From Patiria pectinifera (Eukaryota; Echinodermata; Asteroidea; Valvatida; Asterinidae): a stretch of 64,000 bases of DNA. Shown piece by piece: positions 34,390 through 45,238 of this stretch. Below the pieces are notes generated by a model. It saw nothing but the letters and a program-made list of their open reading frames with translations, was not told the DNA's origin and ran no database searches. Location: assembly GCA_029964075.1 (NCBI GenBank), contig CM057149.1:2304465-2368464 (forward strand), read 5' to 3'. Position 1 is the stretch's first letter. Each line of letters begins with the position of its first letter. Made by a program: the position numbers and the translations under genes.

Positions 34390-34765
34390 ATGGTTCATTT
34401 GAAAATCTTCACTCGTCCTTTGGATAAGGCACTGGTAACCGTATACATCATGTAAGTAATCTCTTTCATAAGAACCAAGAAACGCAGACATTTACAAAGC
34501 ATTATGGGTAGGGTAGGTCACTTGCCAGGTACAATCGTGCAAATAGTAGGTCGTTCGCACACGGAAACGTTGGCCCAGGTCAATGGCTTAACAAAATGTA
34601 TACAATGAACGAAAGTTTAAATGTTAAAAAAAAAGTTCACTTAAAAACAGAACCCAAACATTAATGCGATGAACGTCCACTTAAAGCGGCGTACAAAATA
34701 ACCACCCCTTTCTTCCATCCGCACGGGCGGCTGAAAAGATGGAGATCTAGGCCTATGTATCCATT

Positions 34766-36412
34766 CTAGAGTCCCCATCTACTATGTAAAGGGTTACTCT
34801 GGTTGATTTTGTGCCGCATCTTTAATGGATTGAGTATTTTCCAATTTGGAGTTGGTGTGCCGTAGTTTTGGTTAAACTCCGGCGGTTTCTGGTCGGCCAT
34901 TTTCTTGCGCATGAGGTTGAAAGTGGTTCGTACGTTTTCTTCTTTGTCCTTCAACATCCTCTCGCGGTTGGAGCCCTTGAGAGGTCGCCGAACGGACAGG
35001 AAGCTGCTGGATTCGGCCGGACTACCCTTGGAAGAGTCTGTGGTAGTTTTCCCATGGTCAAGTCCATGGAGAAACTCCGATGGGTTGGGAGATGGTGGAC
35101 GTACTACTCCACGGCGACTCCATGAGCGTGGACTACCTGCAGGCATGAAGAGTGGCGACACAGTCGACTTGGCACCCACAGTGCGGTAATAGTCATCGAT
35201 GGTATAATCATCATCAGAGTGGTCCACCTTGCGATATGCCTTGTTGTGAAAAATACAGTCTGGTTCCTTGCATTCCGGTTGATTGGTAGCGAGTGGGGAT
35301 GACACTGGGGATGCTTTCAGTAAGTTATTTTTCTCCATAATGCCGGCGCCTATGGTGACACCGATGCCACCTAAAGCATCTCTTTTGTCTTCTTCGTCAA
35401 AATGAAATGATACCTCTTTCTTTAGCGATCCATTCGTCTTTGCCATGTCATGAGCATTAACCCTTAATTCTGCCCTTCGCTCACCGCCCTCCCTTTTGTT
35501 GTTTTTCTGACTTTGTCTCTTTCTTCCATCTCCACGTGCATTTTGCAGTTGCTTTGAACGCGGTGTCCGTTGCTGCGCGCGTCGTGGGGCGCCTTTGTTG
35601 ACGTCATGTCTTCCTGGCCAATCAGTTCCAGAAGGGAAACGTTTCTGCGTAGGCGTCGCTGTAATGCCATCGTCGTTGGGCGTTGACGGCTGCAGACTCT
35701 CAATGCTGACACTCCTCGCAAGACTTGTTACCGACACTGGTGAAGTAGACCTTGGCCTCGTCTCATATTTTCCCGGCAAGAACGCGTGATATTCATCTTT
35801 ACTCCTGTACTCTGCGACCGAACCGGATTCCCTATAACCCCCCGCTTTTGATGTCTTCAAGGATGTCTTATGGTGCCGCGGAGAACTTTGGACTTGTTTG
35901 TATGACTTCCTGGGAGTCTTTTTATTCACTTGCGTGCTCTTGGTGTGCGGCAAAACTGCGTGGTCACTCTCCCTACGCATCATGAAGGCGTACAAGTCAA
36001 AATTACTGGAGCCTCGGCGTATAGAAGGGCGAGGCCCTCTCATGAAATGATCAGGCAATATCGAAGACAAGTCACTATCTGCTAATGTGCTCCTTGAGCT
36101 ATTGCCCCGTCTAGAAACCCGTCTCTCCCGAGCAAGCTCACGTTCATTAGCCAAATTTTCTAAGATCTGTTCCTGTTCAGACATCTCCTTGTCAATCTGA
36201 AGCAGTCTCTTGATCTTTAAGTCATCCAGACTCTTAAAGAACTTGCTGAGCTGTCGCTCGTCCAATTTCTGTGCGCGAACTGAGTGTTGGACGGTCTGTT
36301 TGTGGCTGGTCACTTTGATATCGGAATGGTCCTTTTGTTTCGGCCTTGGTGCCGGTGATGCTCGGTGCTTGAGGCAAGGGCCTCCATTTGTGAGACCGGG
36401 ACGGATTGCCAT
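34766..36412 (-). CDS. Unrecognised basic, disordered coiled-coil protein, 548 aa, intronless ORF
   Basis: The frame is open from 36430 down to a TAG at 34766-34768. I chose the ATG at 36412 because it has a good context (A at -3, G at +4). The first 48 residues are basic. Residues about 50-97 (LDERQLSKFFKSLDDLKIKR, then LLQIDKEMSEQEQILENLAN, ERE) are a probable coiled coil. The rest is Arg/Lys/Ser/Pro-rich and disordered, with a CKEPDCIFHNKAYRK phrase, an acidic DHSDDDYTIDDYY patch, and a C-terminal aromatic/basic segment (NQNYGTPTPNWKILNPLK) that looks the most constrained. There is no signal peptide or membrane segment. I do not recognise the family; cytoskeletal, ciliary or nuclear roles are all possible. 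It is divergent from the kelch gene and convergent with the ataxin-7 gene. A 5' non-coding exon cannot be excluded. Confidence 0.72.
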   Translation of the reverse strand: MAIRPGLTNGGPCLKHRASPAPRPKQKDHSDIKVTSHKQTVQHSVRAQKLDERQLSKFFKSLDDLKIKRLLQIDKEMSEQEQILENLANERELARERRVSRRGNSSRSTLADSDLSSILPDHFMRGPRPSIRRGSSNFDLYAFMMRRESDHAVLPHTKSTQVNKKTPRKSYKQVQSSPRHHKTSLKTSKAGGYRESGSVAEYRSKDEYHAFLPGKYETRPRSTSPVSVTSLARSVSIESLQPSTPNDDGITATPTQKRFPSGTDWPGRHDVNKGAPRRAQQRTPRSKQLQNARGDGRKRQSQKNNKREGGERRAELRVNAHDMAKTNGSLKKEVSFHFDEEDKRDALGGIGVTIGAGIMEKNNLLKASPVSSPLATNQPECKEPDCIFHNKAYRKVDHSDDDYTIDDYYRTVGAKSTVSPLFMPAGSPRSWSRRGVVRPPSPNPSEFLHGLDHGKTTTDSSKGSPAESSSFLSVRRPLKGSNRERMLKDKEENVRTTFNLMRKKMADQKPPEFNQNYGTPTPNWKILNPLKMRHKINQSNPLHSRWGL

Positions 36413-36759
36413 CTTTGATGCACTTCTCAATCCTATATGACAACTTCCAAATACTGTCTTCTTTTGCTCTTGGTTTTATCTGAGTTCGCAGGGCAAAAGT
36501 CAATCGTTTCTCTGCTGTAGTCACATTTACAGTGCAAGTGATCTTGAAGCGTCACAATTAACAACGGTCCCAGTTCACCTGCCCAAATTAAAGAACACTG
36601 AGAATTAATTCACTATCTTGAACAATGTATCGTCACATGCTGTATATTCACTGGGATAATGAGGTCTTACAAATGCAGGTTTCTGAATAGTTTTGGCAAT
36701 GTATGTAACAGGTAATACCCAGAATTTCGTTAAACCTAACAAAACCAAACATTTAATAC

Positions 36760-37147
36760 TTTTTGTTTAACTCAAAAACTACTGGGCACATCTTGCTCAA
36801 ATGACGACTGATCAATACAGAAATTCCTTAACAATCTAGCCATATAGGCGTACTCTTGTTTGGCCCAAAACAGTGATAATGTGTACAAAATTATGCAATT
36901 TGTGACAAATGGAACCGAAAAAAGTTGCACTTTTGTATACGTGCAGGGTGAGTGTGAACCACAACTTGCACGTATACAAAAGTGCAACTGTTTTCGGTAT
37001 CATTTGTCATAAATTGCATAAATTCGTACGCATTATCACTGTTTTGGGCCAAATAAAGTGTATGGCTGGATTGCTAATACATTTCTGTACTGATTAGTCG
37101 TTATTTGAGCGAGAGGTGCTCAGTAGTTTTTGAGTTAGACAAAAAAG
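36760..37147. repeat. Large imperfect palindrome (foldback), arms about 185 bp
   Basis: The left arm runs from CTTTTTGTTTAACTCAAAAAC through GGCCCAAAACAGTGATAATG to TTGCACTTTTGTATACGTGC. The right arm is its reverse complement with scattered changes. The loop is only about 20 bases. It lies 350 bases upstream of the ATG of the 548-aa gene. Confidence 0.88.
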
Positions 37148-39656
37148 GATAGAAAGGGGGGACTTTCTTTTTTTGGTCGAGTGTATAAGATCGAAGCAAG
37201 GCTGCCCGTGCGCAATGCTCAGTTGCACATGTACGAACCGTTGCTGACTGCACCTAGTATTTTGTTATCCCTCAATCCTCGTAATTTACTCGTCCACTAA
37301 AGTTTCAGCTTAAACTAAAATCTGGGGATCAGATGCATGATGGGGGGGGGGGGGGTTAGGTGGTTAAGATTTCCTTTGTTTGATCGGAACGAATGCTCCC
37401 TGCCGATAACTCTCAACTCGACCGATTGAGCAGAAGCATTAAGCAACAGCGTTCTTCGGCTTGAAAACTTCGTGCAGAAGCATCAACTTTCGCTCTTTAT
37501 AACACCATTGATCACACTAAGTAGATTTTGTTATTGATTGAATAGAGAGAAAGTATCTTTTCACAAAGGAATGAGCCTTGCTGGCCCAACGGTGTGCTTC
37601 AAGACGGATATACGTTTGTGGATAAGCTGATTAAGTTTGGGATTATCACGGGGAAAGTGTAGTTCTGTGTAATGTTTACCGTTATAGTTGCATAGAAACC
37701 TTTGCTTGTGTTCTCTAAAAATATCGGTGTCTGGAAAAAAAGAGGCGTAGGCCCCCTACATGGAATTCTCTGTTGGAAGGTATCACGTAGAAATTTCAAA
37801 TAATTCAAAACAAATCTTTCAAAACAAATCAGTCTGGGGTCATCAGTAATGCCGCTTTGCGAAACAGCATTTTCGATTTTTTGTCAATTCATTAAAGTCT
37901 TTTTCGATGCTCATAAAAAAATAATGGGTAGTAAAACTCTACACTACACTTTATTTTAGGGTAGTTTGCAGCATTTCGTTCTGAAGTCATACAAAGTTGG
38001 TGATATTTTATGATATCGCAGTGACATAATGACTGTTATCGTGGTCACTACACATTTTTTTTATTTGACATCTGAGATTGTCAAGTGTTGACAAGGGGCT
38101 CCAACAACGGCATTATCAGTGCTCTGATAGCTTTCATTCCGGTGGGCATTCGAGAGTTGCCCAGTAACAATTACACCGTATTCCCACGCTGGTTAACGCG
38201 TATCAGTGATTTACCGAAGAACTGGACTACAAAACCACGGGACTCAACGGTCGGTATTGTTTGCTGAGAGCTGTGACCCATTTCATTATGCACAGCACAG
38301 GTGCAACAAGTAAACAATGTTGGAAATCTAACCTCTCCAAATGCCATCAATATCCACAAATTAACAATATCTAGGAGTTTCTTGGATGAATTGTTTCATA
38401 ATACCGCTTGGTGTTAAAAGTCACAGGTGATAAATCTTCAACCTGAATTTCTTGCATGCATGCAGGACCGACGAGAATAATGTGCACGCGTAATGATGAG
38501 ACTTTCTGCGTTTTCTGTGTTGCTTCAAGTTCAAATTTGATTTTCATTTTTTAAAAAGGTTTCTTTGGATCCTTTTATTTTTGTTGTGACTCTATGATGT
38601 AAGTTGAGAGGACAATATAACACTACACAAAGAACACAGGAAAATGGTATGAGTTAGTAAGTGACTAGCTAACGGTGCAAAGGGGAATAAACCGAAAAAA
38701 ACGTATTTCGCCATTTTCAAAACTCTGTTTCGATTCTCCGTCTTACACATAGGTGCTAGAATTGGTGACATGAGTGGGTAGGGTCAGGCGAGACAGTTTC
38801 GCTCATTTAAGATCCGTGTTTAAATATGTCACAAGTGTTGCTGGTTTCAGAGCCTAGGGCCTAGTAGGCTCTTTGTACCGATATGTCACTGACTGACTGA
38901 CTGTCACTAGTGACTTTAAGACTATCTAGACTTCTTAAGCCCAAATTGGTCTGGAACCACTAATGAGCTCGCCTGTAGTCTTTTGTTTTAATACTTTTAA
39001 TCAAAATTTAATTACTTACATGTAAAAGCTGGTAAGATCTCTGGTAAGCTTCTCTGTCCAGAACAAAAAGTTTACTCGATGTTGTTCACTGCGGTGTCAT
39101 GATCGCTACAGTCACGAACACGTAGGCTTGCCGTGTCCAGCCCGTTCAGAAAAGTGGTGTCAAGTTTTGGCATTGTACATGCGACCCAATACAATGATTC
39201 CTCTGCCAAAATGTTATCTGAAAATCGTGATCAAGGCCTTGATAATATGTAAATATGAGGTAATGCCGGCTGCCATGGAGTAATTCATATCGGGCATGCC
39301 TCTGCCATAGAAGCGATGCTTGATCGTACAAGCATGCCGTGCGTCGCGTTTACAGTCACTGGTGGGTATCATACGCCGTGGTCGCATTACTAGAGGCCAG
39401 ATGATGAGGCCACACGCAATCATTGTCCGTCACCAAGGTGATGGCCCCTCCCAACTTAAAGGGGGACACGAGGTACCATTTCTGACCCTGATACTATGCC
39501 GTACATTCAGTGAATGTTTTAACGCAATAGTATTGCGTTAATAATATTACCATGTTCACATTTACTCATTTCAAAAGTTCAAATAAGTTAAATACAATTA
39601 TGAAAATGAATAGGGCTGTTGCAAACTGCTTTCTGACGGGATTGACTTGAATATAC

Positions 39657-39765
39657 AAATCTAAAACTAATGCGGCCTGACGTAGCGAACTTAAGTTCTT
39701 ATTTGCCTCTGAAGAAGAACTTGTTAAGTCCGCAATGTCAGGCAGCATTATTTTTTGTTAGATTT
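39657..39765. repeat. Inverted repeat, arms about 45 bp
   Basis: Left AAATCTAAAACTAATGCGGC with CTGACGTAGCGAAC mirrors right GTCCGCAATGTCAGGCAGC with TTTTTGTTAGATTT, with small gaps. Confidence 0.7.
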
Positions 39766-40052
39766 AAATACAATTGTGCAAAGAAAATAGTTAACATAAG
39801 AGGTTGTTTTAAAATACATCAAATTATTTATTTTTTACACTCATCTTTACTCAAAGTAAACGCGAAATCCGGCATTGCATGGTCCAAAATTAATTATCTG
39901 CGGATTAAAAACTCCCATTGTCGCTTGTTTGCAGTAATTTGGCTGAAATTATCTTGAACTTTGGCTTGAGTGCGTTCCAATTTGAGTGGGGTGTGAACCC
40001 GGGGGTTCATTTTGTGGAGAGGGGTATTCGATGGGTTTTAAACTTTTTTGTC

Positions 40053-40310
40053 TTCCTCTATTATTAATAATTATTTCTGGTAATGAAACAAAGAGTTACC
40101 CAAAAGCGGGATAAGCACTGTAGCTCGCAAGCCTGAAAAAATAACGTTGAGAGAAAAAAAATAGAAAACAGAGGTATATGAAAACCCCACAAGAATATTC
40201 TCGGAGGAAGACGTACGGAATCAGAGAGGAACTGAAAAACAATCCCCACGCTGGCCCAGGCGGGATTCGAACCACGGCCAAAGCGGTGGAAGGCGAGGAA
40301 AGTATCCAAA
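40053..40310 (-). mobile_element. tRNA-derived SINE, family B copy 2
   Basis: The minus strand carries a box-B-like GGTTCGAATCCCG (40273-40261). The shared words GTGGAAGGCGAGGAAAG and GTAGCTCGCAAGCCTGA link it to the copy at 17742-18000. Confidence 0.72.
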
Positions 40311-42481
40311 AAGTGAGGGCAGGGCCGCCGCCTAATTAGTTACGCCAGTTGACCAAAACATCAAAGTGAAGATAATCGTAACATTCAGTTATCAAAGCAC
40401 AGTTTCAATTATTCCCTTGTTTTTGCTTATTTTGTTCGAGTCTCACCTTCCCCTTTAAAACACCCAAGAACTTTTCATTTTGGTAGATTTCATCAATTAT
40501 AAATGAGCTGTATCCAATTATAAAGACACACACCCGTCTTTGCAAAATAACACGTGAGCCCCACAAATCGATACCTATTGAAGAGTTCAGTTTGCCCTTC
40601 GGTGCGGGACAATAGTGGTCCATCTGATCGATACAAAATGTTTATCGACACACACATGCGATCTGCTTTGGCGTGACTTCTGTTTCGCGACTACTCATAG
40701 TCCAGATAAACCGAATGGGAACACACAACATGCAGGCTGCTCTTTCATTTAAAAGGATGTTCCCTTTTCAGCTTGTACAGTTTTGTTTGATGTCTTATGT
40801 CCATTTTGATGTCTTGTTAACTATTATCGTTACTGACTGGCCATAGGGGTCTTTCATTATGTGTGAAAAGGAGAACAAAACGATTTGTCCACTGACTACA
40901 TCGCGGGGCGCGGGGGAGGCTAGGGCAAGGGAAAGGAAAACAACACAGTTGTTAAAGCCATTTCATAGGTAAACAGAAGAGCCCGCCCAACGGTGTTGTT
41001 AACCGAAGTGGTTTTGTGTGCTTGTTTGTCTTGACATGCCAATACTAATTCAGTGAGTTTGCTTCAAACATTTCTTGTGTCAGAATCCCTCCTAGCTTCA
41101 TCACCATGCACTGAAATTACAAATGGAAGCAGCAATCTTGTAAGTCCGTGTAGTGGCTGGGAGGAAATGGCGGCAAACAGCAAAACGTGCATAGGCAAGT
41201 CTGAAAAACGTGCGGTCCAACTTGACTTATTGAACTTAAACGGGACATTTTAAGCGGGAGGGGCTCATTTATGGAGAGGCTCTTTAATGGTTTAAACAAT
41301 TAAAAATAGTTCATGTTTGCCTTCCTCAATTTTTGAGGGGGAGGGGGGAGGGGGTTGCACGGGTCTTATGCCGGGGGTGGGGGGATGTTTCACCCAATGC
41401 CTCTGACGGGGCACGCCCCCACCCTCCCCCTGTTCAATGTCTTTGCCCCCATCCGCCGATTACAACCAAGGAAGATATTTCCAGAATGACCATGATTCTA
41501 TGCTTCCGAGTACTTTTTAGTTCCACCCGCATAAATTTTGAAAGAAAAACTGCAGATTGCAACTTTGCTTTTCGAAGGACCACTTAGACTACTTAGACAA
41601 AATTCAGAAAAACAAAATGACATGAATTCGAACCTTGTATAATATCTCGTTAATTATTTCTTTTTGCCCCACCCTCACATTATGAAATGTGTTCCTGCCT
41701 CAAAAGAGAAAGTTTGTCCAAACAATAATGTTGCAATATGTAATTCTTAAGTCACATTTTTTCATTCACTGCTAACATGTATGAATGACTGGCATTTGGG
41801 GCTGACGCCCCGTCCACATAATTGGTCAGGACATATCGTATTTCTGTATTTCGGCTCAAAACCTATGCCCGAAATAACTCCTTTCGGATGTGGAACAAAT
41901 TATATATTAGGAGTTGCGTTTCTCTGTGTTCCTAAAACTGAATGCATACACTAAGGGAGATGATTTTTGACAATAAGCACACTGACAAAATGAGCAAAAT
42001 GTTCTGTAGTGTTATGACAACAGAGGGCTCTCTATACAAAAGGAAAGAAAAGAGTCAGGTACCGCCATTGATGGCTGGATACGCTATACGGAAATTAGGT
42101 TACTCGTTTGTCAGCGGGACATATCATGGCAGCGCCCATTTTCCAGGTTGATCATAAATCTGGCCGGTATTCGGATTGGAAACAGGGCGTTTATGAACTA
42201 AGTATATTCAAATTATTTATAAACGACTGGTGAGGACTGATTTCATTGGAGTTATCTGTAGGCCCTTGCAGTTTGCTGGCACAACTTTTGGCGAGTGTGT
42301 AGTTACGGGCAGTTTTCGTCAGTAGACTAACGTAATGCGCCTAGGCCTGTGTTCTTATTCCTGGGCCTATCAATTGTTTGGTAGGGCCTAAATCCTTATC
42401 TTTAGGGCACCTCTATTTTTTACGAGTTCTGTTCAAAACTGACTTTTGCAGATGATTGTCCATTACCTAAGTGACTTTTGC

Positions 42482-43920
42482 AGGCTAAAGCAGTCTTTTT
42501 TCTTCATATAAACTCATGATACTTAGTTGTAATTTTGAAAGCACTTTCAAAGAAAATATGACTTCCTTTTTTTGCAGTCAGATGTGGATGTTCTAGTTCT
42601 CACAACACGAGTGCAATCCCTACATAATGAAAGCCCAAAGCTGATTGGCTGCTAAAAAAAATTAATAAGACGTTTATTTTTTATCAGCCAATCAGCATTG
42701 AGCTTTTATTGCATCAAGCTATCACGTTTGCCATTTTAATTTTTTATTCTGTTTTTTTGGTTGTCATCGTCGTCTTTTACTTCTTAATTTCCCTCATAGA
42801 TCAAAGCCCTGCCCTCTTTCCACAAAATTAAACCTGCTGATATTCAAGAAGGTGTCATTGCCAATTGTTCAGATGTGTCAAGAAATATCAGAATGTCAAT
42901 TTTGAGTGTCAAATAGTCAACTGTTTTGGTGAGTCTTACCCTTCCTATATAGGAACGGGGTCCTAAAAGTAAGGATTTATTTTACCAATTGTTTCGGCGA
43001 TCGTGAAGTGTTTGGCCCGGTTCCTATAAGGAAACAAAATCCACTTTAAAATTATTGGACCTACCAAACTAGTTGGGGACATTCTCAATAAACAGGTATG
43101 TCATAGATAGAGGGCAGGGTTTTGATTTTTTGAGGGAAATTTGGGGGTAAAATGACGATGACAGCAAGGCGACAAGACGCGACCCGAAAAAGATGGCGAT
43201 CACCGCGCGATGCACCATGAGCACACACGGCGCGCTGAATCACAAGGCACAAACCGCGCAAATTTCTGTTCAAAAATGCAAAACGGGTGTCATTAGAAAT
43301 GGGAAAAGTCTGCTTTTGATTGTAAAAGTGATTTTTGAGCATTTTTGACTCGAATTTGATCAAAACAAAACAGGGGCCCTACACTTCACAATCGCCATTG
43401 TTTCCCCCCCCCCGGGCTGCCCCACCCAAGACGTGGGGATTGTCACTTTTGAAGTGACAACATCCCCACCCCTCGGGCAAAACTTAAGTGACAATCCCCG
43501 ACCGTGCCCCGACATACTAGCCCCATAAATGTGGCCAATTTACTGGACTACCTCCGTAAATAATGGCCACACTTCCACCATGTACAAAAACATGTCAAAC
43601 TTTGTCAAATTTTGATTTTCATATTTAGGCTTAGTTTGTAGGGTTTTTTTTGCTTTAGAAGCATACTCACCCTCTTTATAGGCTAATCAGAAAGTGCTGC
43701 CTTTTTCAGATGTCTATTTTTCATAAAACTTCAGATTCGTTTGCTGACATTTGCGTATCAAAATTTCAACATGAAATTTCACGAAAATTTTACAAAAACC
43801 AAGATGGCGAACTGCAAAAAAGGGTATGTTAGGCATGGTAGGAAAGTCATGTTTTCTTTGAAAGTGCTTTCAAAATTACAACTAACATGAATTTATCTGA
43901 AAAAAAGACTGCTTTAGCCT
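42482..43920. mobile_element. 1.4-kb element with about 80-bp terminal inverted repeats
   Basis: The left AGGCTAAAGCAGTCTTTTTT through TTGTAATTTTGAAAGCACTT is mirrored by AAGTGCTTTCAAAATTACAA through GACTGCTTTAGCCT. Inside are a hairpin around GCTGATTGGCTG / CAGCCAATCAGC (42640-42700) and another at 43433-43470. No target duplication seen and no transposase. Confidence 0.75.
43433..43470. repeat. Short hairpin in 1.4-kb element
   Basis: GTGGGGATTGTCACTT pairs with AAGTGACAACATCCCCAC, with one extra A and a small loop. Confidence 0.75.
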
Positions 43921-44556
43921 AGCTCTATGCGCCGTGAAAACTGAATTTCTCCATATACGTAGTGTACACACAGCAGAATTACCATTCGTGCATATGAATA
44001 ATTAATTAGCCATAGTTCCAAAACCCTTTGACCTATAGTCATGAAATTTCTTTGGTATGTTCATGAATAGTTGTTCTATGCATGTACCAAGTTTCATAAC
44101 TTTTCGTCACTCGATGGCCGAGATCTTGGGGAGGGGGCAGAAAAAGTAAAGTAAAGGCATATTGTAATGAATAAACATGATTTGATCCATGAGTATATTA
44201 AGGAGTTATTATTTATAAGCAAACATCATCTTTCATTTCACACACATGCATACTTTCCTGTGAAATTCAGAAGCAATCCCCATACTATCCATTGGAACAA
44301 GGCCCTGCACATGAATAATGTCTGGGTACTACAAAGCATTAAACCTTTGGTGTGCTTCAAAGTAATGATGAATTATATGTGTCAACATATCATTCATTGT
44401 GTAACCACATTGTATTATTTCAGATACACTTTTGCCTCAGAAATTGGCATTCATATTGTCATTGTTACATTCAATCCTTAAAACATCTTTTTTGGGGGCC
44501 ATTTTTAATCACTTGGACTACAAATTTTCAGGCGTGGGTGACTAATGAATTTCAAT

Positions 44557-44613
44557 AATAGTCACGACTAATGTCAATAGTCACGACTAATGTCAATAGT
44601 CGCGACTTGTCAT
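44557..44613 (+). repeat. 19-bp tandem repeat with GTCGCGAC palindromes
   Basis: AATAGTCACGACTAATGTC occurs twice exactly, followed by a diverged third unit. Related GTCGCGACTA words go on to about 44698. It ends about 150 bases before the kelch start codon. Confidence 0.8.
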
Positions 44614-44844
44614 GGCATAACAACTGGTCGACTATTTAGAAATTGATAGTCGCGACTACCAATGTTTTTTTAGTATTGGTGACTAGTCGCACTAGTCGCA
44701 CAGGCCTAATTGAGTTGAAATTTTCAATCTCAGTGTTACTCTGAAGTAAAAACTTCTTAATTGTATTGTTTATATATCGATGTTTGCCCAAAATAGATTA
44801 GTGCAGTGAAACGTCATCAGTTAAGTGCTTAAGAGATCATCAGC

Positions 44845-45238
44845 ATGGCGACAGCTCAACCTGGTGTTGATTCAGGCTACCGATGGGAAACCATCACCAA
44901 TGCGCTGGTCAAGCGTGTCTTCACATCGATGATTACAGTCAACGGTCAGCTGTTTCTGATTGGTGGCTCAGATGCTCAGGGCAAAGGCACGGATGACTTC
45001 CACTGTTACAACCCCAAGAACAAGAAGTGGGCCCGTCTGTGTAACATCCCCACAGCGAGAGCAGGGACTTGCGTGGTAGCGTTGGGCTCCACAATCTTTG
45101 TGATTGGTGGTGTGGGAGTGGATGCCGTCCCTATCGATGCAGTGGAATCCTTTGATACCAGCAATAAGAAAGGACAATGGAAGAAGGACATTAAACCCCT
45201 CGCTGACCGCATACAAGGCCTGTCTGCTGTAGCATATA
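44845..45238 (+). CDS. KLHDC8-like exon 1 (start, kelch repeats 1-2)
   Basis: Starts MATAQPGVDSGYRWETITNA and contains two kelch strands (LFLIGGSD and IFVIGGVG) with IPTARAG between them. It leaves in phase 1 with donor GTAAGT at 45239; the split codon A|AT gives Asn. Reading through the donor adds twelve codons before a stop. Confidence 0.92.

Larger units (their letters stand above)
37148..42481. other. Non-coding intergenic stretch
   Basis: No credible ORF. It holds a poly-G run at about 37342-37356, the inverted repeat at 39657-39765, a SINE at 40053-40310 and a GC-rich patch at 41335-41460. I saw nothing else in it. Confidence 0.55.
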
